From a candidate division CSSED10-310 bacterium (GTDB taxonomy: Bacteria; CSSED10-310; JAFGDC01), in contig JAFGDC010000115.1 in the NCBI GenBank assembly GCA_016932295.1, positions 1 to 6,888 on the forward strand: a DNA stretch of 6,888 nt, read 5' to 3'. Position numbers and translations under genes: made by a program. Below, one piece after another: positions 1 to 6,100 of the stretch; positions within the stretch are counted from its first letter, which is position 1; each line of letters begins with the position of its first letter. The notes beneath the pieces were generated by a model, which worked only from the letters and a program-made list of their open reading frames with translations, was not told the DNA's origin and did not search any database.

Positions 1-59
1 GCTTTTTCATGAGCCCAGGATAGCATATTCGATCTTTATACGCAAATATTTATGTCGTC

Positions 60-914
60 ATGTATAATTCCCCTGATTTTCCTTTGTGTAATCCGTTTCC
101 CGGATCATCACAATTTCATGACGAGCACCCTTGGTTCGCATCCAAGTTTTCCGGCGATGGCCAGGAACTCCTGTTCTCCACTGTCTACGGTGGCGTTGAG
201 GGGTATGAAAATTATCAAGGTGTATCCGACATCAAGCTTCTTCACGATGACCTGGTGATGGTGTGCGGCTACACGAATTCCCGGGACTATCCAAGCAGCA
301 CTCCATACACTGCAGGGAAAGATCTCTTCATCACTGTCTTTGATCCGACGGTGCCGGAGGTTGTCGGCAGTTTCTTGTATGGTGGTGAGAAAAACGAAGT
401 CTATGCTGCCGTCGGCTTGAATGCTGAGAAAAATATCTGGGTGGCGGGCATGACAAACTCTGAAAGCCTGCCGCTGGTGACGCCCTACGATGATGAGCTG
501 TCCGGTTTCTCCGATCTTTTCCTGGCGGAATTTGTCGTGCCGGGTATCTGGGCTTGCGGTCTTCGATTCGATCACTTCGAACACGAGGCGCAGAATGAGT
601 ATCATCCCGGCGACCGGTTTCACCTCGGGGTGACGATCACCAACGCCGATCCGGTCTCTCATGCGGTCGAAGAATACATCATCGTGGAGGCGTTCGGTAA
701 CTTCTATTACCGGCCAGCATGGACCAACGAGCCGTATGGAGATCCGATGGGGCTTGGACCGGCAGCGGAGGTCAGCCACGAGATCGCCGATTTCATCTGG
801 CCGGAGGGCGTCGGCTCCGGTCGGGATATCCGCTTCTGGGGGGCGCTGGTGGACGTGGCAACGGGGCTGCTGGCCGGCGAATACGATGTGTATGGCTTCG
901 ATTTCAGCGAATGA
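60..914 (+). CDS. SBBP (beta-propeller repeat) secreted protein, C-terminal fragment, probably 5'-truncated
   Basis: The 284-residue reading frame looks like the end of a larger extracellular repeat protein. Seen: SBBP-type repeats marked by NSPDFP (residues 3-8), ELLFSTVYGG (36-45), GYTNSRDYP (70-78), SFLYGG (104-109) and NIWVAGMTNSESLP (125-138). About 120 C-terminal residues follow (163-284). They resemble the beta-sandwich end domain often found after such repeats (YHPGDRFHLGVTITN, FYYRPAWTNEP, a late GALVDVATG). Family knowledge: SBBP proteins are exported and form propellers; no enzymatic role is known. The start is doubtful: there is no Shine-Dalgarno before the ATG at 60, no signal peptide, and repeat homology continues upstream to about base 24, where TAG (21-23) blocks the frame. 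It may therefore be a pseudogene or the tail of a frameshifted gene. The stop is TGA at 912-914. The domain assignment is fairly sure; the start and intactness are not. Confidence 0.7.
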   Translation: MYNSPDFPLCNPFPGSSQFHDEHPWFASKFSGDGQELLFSTVYGGVEGYENYQGVSDIKLLHDDLVMVCGYTNSRDYPSSTPYTAGKDLFITVFDPTVPEVVGSFLYGGEKNEVYAAVGLNAEKNIWVAGMTNSESLPLVTPYDDELSGFSDLFLAEFVVPGIWACGLRFDHFEHEAQNEYHPGDRFHLGVTITNADPVSHAVEEYIIVEAFGNFYYRPAWTNEPYGDPMGLGPAAEVSHEIADFIWPEGVGSGRDIRFWGALVDVATGLLAGEYDVYGFDFSE

Positions 915-1144
915 GACTCACCCCCAACTGCAAGGAGTTTGCGCAAGAAGCTACGTGCCACAAGCAACAGGCAGCATATCGAAGGCAGCTCATGGGGTGA
1001 CCGGTTCTTGCTGCGAATACGAGCACGGGCCGTGGATCGAAAGGAATGAGCTGGGGTAGTTGTTGAAGAGGGTGAGAGAGTCCCTGAATTTTATGGGATG
1101 CTATTGTTTCAATTGCAGGGGATGCGAATTTTAACATTTCCTCC

Positions 1145-1170
1145 TTGACAACTGGACAACTTTTGATAAA
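1145..1170 (+). promoter_or_regulatory. Possible weak promoter for the Fic gene
   Basis: A perfect TTGACA (1145-1150) is followed by GATAAA (1165-1170), a 4/6 match to TATAAT, with a 14-base spacer. That is shorter than the usual 16-18, so the pair is suboptimal, and at 17 bases the sequence is only a run of A. The hexamer GACAAC occurs twice (1147-1152 and 1155-1160), overlapping the -35 box, and could be part of a protein-binding site. This is inference from consensus matching only. Confidence 0.25.
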
Positions 1171-1181
1171 AAAGAGGACAG

Positions 1182-1226
1182 CATCAATGACATTAACGCT
1201 GTAGTAAAACTCATAAGTCATTGATG
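1182..1226. repeat. Perfect 10-bp inverted repeat upstream of Fic
   Basis: CATCAATGAC (1182-1191) and GTCATTGATG (1217-1226) are exact reverse complements separated by 25 bases. A G1181-U1227 wobble could extend the stem in RNA. The adjoining hexamers ATTAAC (1192-1197) and GTTAAT (1228-1233) are also reverse complements of each other, but they cannot join the same simple hairpin. The repeat ends 38 bases before the chosen Fic start and spans the probable 5' leader. It could be an operator or an mRNA hairpin. It has no T-tract, so it is not an intrinsic terminator. Confidence 0.6.
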
Positions 1227-1250
1227 TGTTAATAATTACGAGACCATGCT

Positions 1251-1256
1251 GGAGGG
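1251..1256 (+). promoter_or_regulatory. Ribosome binding site that decides the Fic start
   Basis: GGAGGG lies 8 bases before ATG 1265, a textbook SD and spacing. The longer in-frame start, GTG at 1226, has no SD and would add 13 residues unlike the family N-terminus, so ATG 1265 is preferred. Confidence 0.8.
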
Positions 1257-1264
1257 ACAAAGTT

Positions 1265-2467
1265 ATGGAGTATTTGGAGACGCATCCGTGGATTACTTTC
1301 AAGGCTGATCTTGAACGGCTATCTCCACACACATGGCTGATGCTTGGTGAAATCCAGTCTAAGTGTGAACACATTTCAAAAACCCCACTTAAACCTCCTC
1401 TTGCAAAGGCACTGCATCAAGTGTATCTGGCTAAGGGAGCGAGAGCGACGACGGCCATCGAAGGGAACACACTATCCGAGCATGAGGTTGAAAAACTGCT
1501 TCAGGGCAAGCTTACCCTTCCAGCGTCCAAGGAATATCTGCAGACTGAAGTGAGCAACATTATTGCCGCATGCAATGAAATCAGAGATGAGCTTTTTAAT
1601 GACACGGCACCATGTCCGATCACTACCGATTATATCGAGGGCCTCAATGGGAAAGTTCTGAACAACCTTCCTTTGGATGAACACGTTCAACCCGGTAAAA
1701 TCAGAGAATGCACGGTTGGTGTACATCGATATAGAGGGGCACCATGGCAGGAATGTAGATACTTATTGGATCGGCTCTGCAATTGGATTTGTATATTGGG
1801 CGCTGATTCTCTCCCCGGACAGAAGATTGCAATAGCCGTTTTAAGGGCGATCATCACTCATGTTTACATCGCCTGGATACATCCCTTTGGAGACGGCAAC
1901 GGCAGGACTGCGAGGTTGTTGGAATTCAGATTGTTGCTTGAAGCTGGTGTGCCAACGCCGGCGGCACATCTGCTTAGCAATCACTACAATGAAACGAGAA
2001 GTGAGTATTACCGACAGCTTGACCTTACATCAAAAAAGCGTTGCGTGATCAATTTCATAGAATATGCCGTTCAAGGGCTGCTGGATCAAATCAGGATGCA
2101 GCTAAATCAAATCAACATGGAAAACATCCATGTCTACTGGAAGGACTATGTGTACGAAGTTTGTGGTGGTAGGACGGAAACCCGAATGCGGCAGCGGGAA
2201 CTCATTATCGCATTGAGCCGATTCTTGCTAGATGCAAAAGGTGAAGTCCTTTCAAAGAAGGATCTATCAAACATCACTCCGAAAATCGCCAGACTGTATG
2301 CAAAGAAAACGACCAAGACGCTTACGAGGGATATCAACTGGCTGCAAAACCATGGATTGATGTTCCGACACGATGGTAGGTACTACCCGGGCTTCCACGT
2401 CATCTTTTCATTCATGCCGAAACGTATAGGGCCATCTGCCTTAATGGAACTGATGAGCATGCATTAG
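1265..2467 (+). CDS. Fic family protein (AMP-transferase), class II with N-terminal inhibitory motif
   Basis: The protein has 400 residues, normal length for stand-alone bacterial Fic proteins with a C-terminal winged helix. Seen: the full catalytic loop HPFGDGNGRTAR at residues 206-217, matching HxFx(D/E)GNGRxxR. H206 should be the catalytic base, D210 should bind the metal, and N212, R214 and R217 should position the triphosphate. TTAIEG at 62-67 fits the inhibitory helix motif (S/T)xxxE(G/N), with E66 as the predicted obstructing glutamate. EGNTLSEHEV continues the Fic_N-like region. VGVHRYRGAP (151-160) lies in the expected flap region before the core. Residues about 305-378 look like a winged helix-turn-helix. 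Family knowledge: such enzymes transfer AMP from ATP to a hydroxyl side chain of a protein target, are cytoplasmic, and are held inactive by the glutamate. The target is not predictable here. No antitoxin gene is adjacent, consistent with an in-cis inhibitor. G+C is clearly lower than in its neighbours, suggesting acquisition. All key residues are present, so the gene looks functional. Confidence 0.95.
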   Translation: MEYLETHPWITFKADLERLSPHTWLMLGEIQSKCEHISKTPLKPPLAKALHQVYLAKGARATTAIEGNTLSEHEVEKLLQGKLTLPASKEYLQTEVSNIIAACNEIRDELFNDTAPCPITTDYIEGLNGKVLNNLPLDEHVQPGKIRECTVGVHRYRGAPWQECRYLLDRLCNWICILGADSLPGQKIAIAVLRAIITHVYIAWIHPFGDGNGRTARLLEFRLLLEAGVPTPAAHLLSNHYNETRSEYYRQLDLTSKKRCVINFIEYAVQGLLDQIRMQLNQINMENIHVYWKDYVYEVCGGRTETRMRQRELIIALSRFLLDAKGEVLSKKDLSNITPKIARLYAKKTTKTLTRDINWLQNHGLMFRHDGRYYPGFHVIFSFMPKRIGPSALMELMSMH

Positions 2468-2581
2468 GTAAAAACCTGATCAGGAATAGTGTTAGTCGTG
2501 GTTGAAAAAACCTTGCCGCTTCAAGTCCGTCCCCGCACAGTGAAAGAGTGACACGCGGGTAACTGTGACTGGAAGAGGCTC

Positions 2582-2635
2582 AGGCCCGCTCGACAATGCC
2601 GCCGAGACAATCGGCAGGCATGGTTGGGCGGGCCT
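2582..2635 (+). ncRNA. Long two-part RNA hairpin, possible attenuator or cis-acting element
   Basis: The outer stem is 13 bp (2582-2594 with 2623-2635) and includes two G-U wobbles (U2590-G2627, G2592-U2625). After one A-G mismatch, an inner stem pairs 2596-2600 with 2617-2621. Past a single bulged A (2616), 2601-2605 pairs with 2611-2615, closing a GACAA loop (2606-2610). The wobbles pair only in plus-strand RNA; the complementary strand would have A-C mismatches there. This points to a plus-strand transcript structure rather than a DNA palindrome. TTTGCTT follows (2635-2641), too weak for a confident terminator. The hairpin ends 10 bases before the SD of the next gene, leaving that SD free. 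Confidence 0.6.
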
Positions 2636-2645
2636 TTGCTTGTTC

Positions 2646-2651
2646 AGGAGG
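2646..2651 (+). promoter_or_regulatory. Ribosome binding site of the 61-residue gene
   Basis: AGGAGG is a perfect anti-SD match, 5 bases before ATG 2657. It fixes the start: a longer in-frame start at 2624 lies inside the hairpin stem and has no SD. Confidence 0.85.
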
Positions 2652-2656
2652 AATTC

Positions 2657-2842
2657 ATGACCGCCAAGAACAAGAAGACCACCGAAGATGTCCCCATCCC
2701 GGCTGAGGCTCCGGAACCCTCCCGGCTGGAGGTGCTGCTGACCATGTTCTTCCTGGAGCAACACGCGAAGAAGCTGCGTCCAGTGGCAAGTTTCAAGGAG
2801 GCCTACCAGGAGGCGAGGGATGTTATTGCCACGCTTTCGTAA
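2657..2842 (+). CDS. Small hypothetical protein (61 aa), first gene of a coupled pair
   Basis: I do not recognise the family. Seen: a hydrophilic Lys/Thr/Glu/Pro-rich start (residues 1-22), probably disordered. A likely helix with a hydrophobic core follows (about 23-40, containing LEVLLTMFFLEQ), then a short break at RPVAS and a second amphipathic helix (SFKEAYQEARDVIATL, 45-60). This suggests a small helical hairpin, perhaps a protein-binding or adaptor-like peptide. The hydrophobic stretch is short and charged-flanked, so a membrane segment is unlikely. There is no signal peptide. The gene has a strong SD and GC-rich third positions, and the next gene starts inside its last 23 bases, so both products are probably made together. 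Its leader holds a strong RNA hairpin. Real by SD, overlap and composition; function unknown. Confidence 0.7.
   Translation: MTAKNKKTTEDVPIPAEAPEPSRLEVLLTMFFLEQHAKKLRPVASFKEAYQEARDVIATLS
2808..2813 (+). promoter_or_regulatory. Internal ribosome binding site of the 106-residue gene
   Basis: AGGAGG sits within the 3' end of the preceding gene, 6 bases before ATG 2820. A perfect SD inside coding sequence together with the 23-base gene overlap indicates translational coupling. Confidence 0.8.
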
Positions 2843-3140
2843 CCTGTTCACCAGGGCCAAGGTGCGCAGCGACCCGCCGGGGGACTATCGCTGGTATGCC
2901 TGGGACAAGGACGAAGCGGCAGCATGGCTCAAGGAGCGCAAGGCGGCCGTCGATGGCTACCACGCTGAAGCGAATTTCCACACCTTTCGCGTCATGGCGG
3001 TCGATGACGAGACCGTCGAGGAATGGATCACCCAGTGGCAGGGACCGGTGGACAAGTCCGTGGAGTTCAATCCAAAGGCAGCCGGTGCGCGGCCCGTCAA
3101 GCTGACGCTAGTGCGCAAGAACGAGACGAAAACTCCCTAG
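2820..3140 (+). CDS. Small hypothetical protein (106 aa), second gene of a coupled pair
   Basis: No family recognised. Seen: a basic N-terminus (MLLPRFRNLFTRAKVR), which could be an amphipathic helix but lacks a proper signal-peptide core. A soluble, aromatic-rich middle follows (W25, W28, W36, W69, W73), with DYRWYAWDKDEAAAWLKER (22-40), FHTFRVMAVDDETVEEWI (53-70) and a C-terminal strand PVKLTLVRK (92-100). The alternation of helix (29-45, 63-73) and strand (53-60, 93-99) suggests one compact alpha/beta domain. No catalytic motif is visible. Its start lies inside the 61-residue gene, so the two likely act together. The stop is TAG at 3138-3140. Codon use is GC-rich and unlike the Fic gene just upstream, so the pair probably has a separate origin from it. 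After this gene only 45 bases remain before the convergent gene's stop. Confidence 0.75.
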   Translation: MLLPRFRNLFTRAKVRSDPPGDYRWYAWDKDEAAAWLKERKAAVDGYHAEANFHTFRVMAVDDETVEEWITQWQGPVDKSVEFNPKAAGARPVKLTLVRKNETKTP

Positions 3141-3185
3141 ACTTACGCCTACAGTTCTTACCACGACGAAAGGGACTGTCATGAA

Positions 3186-6100
3186 TCAGTTGGTTCGGGC
3201 ATCCCGTAGAGAGTCGATTTCACGCAGGGGCTGCCACTGGAACGTACCGACGGTCACCGACGCCTGGAATGCGGGGTCCGCTGTGCAGGTCACCGTGATC
3301 TGGTCGCCAGGCGCGCAGCGGAGACGATCGGCTGCTCTCGATGTCGCACTGAATCCCAGCAGCGCGCGGCCATGAAACAGGTTGGCGCCCTCGGCGGTCT
3401 CGGGCAGCAGGAGGTGTATCCCGATTGGATCACTGTCTGAGGTTACTTCCACCACCACGCCGTTGAGCCTGTTGTACTGATTTTCCGCAACCACCTCGAC
3501 AAACAGTGGTGATTGGAGCGTCAGCGGCGTGGAGACAGGCACCTGGTACGAATCATCAGCGTACAGGGTCAATGCCGAGATGGGTGAAGGAGCCTCCAGT
3601 TGCCGGCTGCGCATCACCATCACCCGTCCCGCGCCTGAACCACCGGCATGATCCTCCAGTGCGCTCACCACCAGTTCGGCATAGCCATCATCCGTGATAT
3701 CCACTCCACCGGTGGCGGCGAATCCGAGTTGATCGAAGTAGTCCCAACCGGTTTCGGAGTAAAACGCGCGGCCGGCACTGTCTTCACCGGGAGTGATTCG
3801 CGACGCGCCATGGTGATCCAGGTAGAACAGTCCTTCCTCTATCCCGGCCCATGGATTGCCTATGAACAACGCCTTGCCCGGAAAGGCAAGCATGCGGCCC
3901 GCTCCCGAGAGTACTTGTCCGATACCGTCCGCAGCCTGTCCGGCCAATGACGGCACGGCTGCATCGAGGATCAGCGAGGATGGTATAACCGCCGCGCCGT
4001 AGACGATGTACACGGTTCCCGCCTGGCTGTCCGGATCGTCTACACCTGGCGCTCCCACGGCGCAATCGGCAAAGCCATCCTGATCCAGGTCCTGGTCCAT
4101 GACAAGGGCGGCTCCGGCGTTATCTCCGGCACTCGCGCCGGTGATGATAAGGTCAGCGGCAGCAAGCTGTGAACCGCCGGGCGACGGCTCCCCGAAGAAC
4201 AGGTGAACGGCGCCGCAGTCCGTCTCGCCGCACCCGGCGCAGTTGGCGGAGAAAGAGAAATCATCATAGCCGTCGCCATTCATGTCACCTCCCGCACAGG
4301 ACATGCCGGACATATCACCGGGTTGGTCACTGGTAAACACCAGCGCGACCGCATCGAGAGCCAGATCACCCGCCAGGCGGGAGGTCTGACCGAGCAACAG
4401 GTAACAGCGGCCACGATCATCCGCGCCATAACCCGGGGCGCCGGCGGCGAGGTCGTGCAATCCGTCACCATTGACATCCCCCGGAGTGACGAGAGAAAGA
4501 CCGGTCAGCGCATCAGGTTCCGCGCCGAGAAGCCGGGCATCGGCGTATTGTGCGGGAACGATACCGCTCAGACCGACGGAATCCCCGTAGAACAAGTAAA
4601 TACAGCCGGTTCCACCGCTACCTCCGAACGGTGCGGCAATCGCCAGGTCTTCGTAGCCGTCTCCGTCCAGGTCACCAGCAGCGGCGCTCCATCCAAGTCC
4701 ATCTCCAGCCGATTCTCCCGTGATAATCGCGGCGGCGGTGTCCAGCCCCCTGACGCCCTCGGCTTGCGGGTCATGAACCACGAGATACACCGCACCCGCA
4801 TCCGAACCACTGCGATCGGCGGCGGCAGCGCCTGTCACCACATACGTGAGACCCGAATCGTCGAAGCCTGTCAGCAGCAGCACGGAACTTCCCGCGCGGT
4901 CGCCTGCCGTCTCACCCACGTAGGTGATGGTATCGAACAGGATGGGGAAGGATGCGGGGTCCCAGGGATCGGTACCCGCGTAGTATTCATCCCAGTTGCT
5001 GGTCCCATCATTGTCGTCGTCTGCGATTCGATCATTGACCGTCGGATCGAATCCGACATTGTATTCCCAGGAATCGGACCAGCCGTCGAAATCCGTATCG
5101 AACAATGTTGGATCGCTCCCCGCCTGCCACTCCTCCGCATTACTTAATCCGTCGTTGTCACCATCCCCGGTGGGATCGAGACTCAGACCGCCGAAGTACA
5201 TGTATTCCCAGTCGTCCGGGAGCCCGTCACCGTCAAGATCACCGGTCGGCACATAGGTCCCGTACACTTCAAATTCCTGCAGGCAGGCGCCGTATCCCTG
5301 CGGTTGATCAACCTCGCCCGTGACCCTGATATAACGAGCCGTGATCGGTTCAAACCTGTACAGCGCCAGCATGGTGTCCGGCCAATCATCCTCTGTCACG
5401 ACCGTGATCTCCTCGCCCGCGAATGCGCCGGTCAACGAGACATCGATACGAAACCGGTCGAACCAGAAGTACCAGTTCTCAGCGGCGGGATAGATCTTGA
5501 TGGTGGATACATCGTATGGAGCGGTCAGATCCACCTGCCACCACTCGTTGGCATCGGGATCCTGCGGCGCCCAGTTGTCGCCAATAGTCAGCTTGTCGCC
5601 GTTCACTGCATTGGAGGGATAATGGCGGTACAGCTCGCTGCTTGCGGTGGCCGGCTTTCCCAACGCGAGGTTTTGCATGCCGGGGATGGCGCTGTCCATG
5701 ATAGTGGTCTGTAGAGGTAACACCAGGGTATCGTGTTGTCCGCCCCAGTAGGCCAGGTTGAACTCGATCTGATCCTGGAACCGGTATTCCACCTGGCTGT
5801 TGTACCTGATCCGCAACAGAATCATTCCTTCCGCGAACCGGTTGTCGGAATAATCACCGAATGGTTCGTCACCGAGTGAGATGATCCCGTCTTCATCGGT
5901 AAAGGCGACAATCTCCGGGTCATTGTCAACAACTTTGCGGTACCAATCCCAGAAAACTTCCTCCACCTGGAAGACCCATACTATCGCACCTGCCAGGGGA
6001 GTCCCTTCCGTGCTGAACAATTGCAGGCAATTGTCATCCGCGAAGTCACCGAGATGGGGGGCGACCAGGTCAGGACGGCGTAACTGCTTCTTGAAATCGA

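Larger units (their letters stand above)
915..1264. other. Intergenic region, no gene recognised
   Basis: About 350 bases separate the SBBP fragment from the Fic gene. Open frames on both strands give low-complexity or atypical peptides without SD sites or recognisable domains, so I call none. The left half (915-1085) is moderately GC-rich and holds no evident rho-independent terminator for the upstream gene. The right half turns AT-rich and carries the promoter-like and inverted-repeat signals listed separately. Confidence 0.6.
2468..2656 (+). promoter_or_regulatory. Structured leader of the small-gene pair
   Basis: This 189-base non-coding stretch lies between the Fic stop and the first small gene. 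It begins with small AT-rich inverted repeats: AGGT-AAAA-ACCT at 2466-2477 and the 10-bp palindrome CCTGATCAGG at 2475-2484. Neither has a T-tract. From 2531 it becomes GC-rich and holds four alternating complementary pentamers: CCCGC 2532-2536, GCGGG 2555-2559, CCCGC 2585-2589 and GCGGG 2628-2632. These allow 1:2 plus 3:4, or 2:3, pairing as in an attenuator. ACAGT (2537-2541) can also pair with ACTGT (2562-2566). No good promoter was found. The regulatory role is inferred; the complementarity is seen. Confidence 0.45.

Noticed and set aside
108..779. Minus-strand ORF of 223 codons opposite the SBBP gene
   Set aside because: The plus frame has recognisable repeats; the minus frame has none and is a shadow.
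1226..1264. GTG start 13 codons upstream for Fic
   Set aside because: No SD, it coincides with the inverted-repeat arm, and the added residues are not family-like; ATG 1265 has a perfect SD.
904..1374. Minus-strand ORF of 156 codons across the intergenic region and Fic start
   Set aside because: No SD and Cys/Ser-rich random-looking peptide; it overlaps the supported Fic start.
2515..2535. TTCAAGTCC resembling a tRNA T-loop
   Set aside because: No complementary T-stem, anticodon arm or acceptor stem can be formed around it.
2512..2580. Faint resemblance to a cobalamin riboswitch (AAGTCCG, CCCCGC, ACTGTGA words)
   Set aside because: The words are out of order and too close together, the GGGAA/GGTG core and B12 box are missing, and the downstream genes are not B12-related.
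2582..2641. Rho-independent terminator for Fic
   Set aside because: The stem is strong but long and interrupted, followed only by TTTGCTT, and it lies over 110 bases from the Fic stop and next to the SD of the next gene; attenuation or another leader role is favoured.
2646..2659. AGGAGGAATTC followed by ATG resembles the RBS of expression vectors, suggesting contamination
   Set aside because: It is a short chance match; the flanking leader and gene are not vector sequence, and the next gene has its own natural AGGAGG.
3181..3375. Plus-strand ORF of 64 codons with an AAAGGGA stretch 5 bases before its ATG, possibly a third gene of the small operon
   Set aside because: From its third codon on it runs antisense inside the giant peptidase gene, whose C-terminal Ig-like coding is clear, and the peptide is Arg/Ser-rich shadow-like sequence without domains.
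4203..5147. Long plus-strand ORF (314 codons) opposite the FG-GAP region
   Set aside because: It is the antisense of the periodic Asp/Gly-rich repeats, which rarely generate stops on the other strand; no SD or domain.
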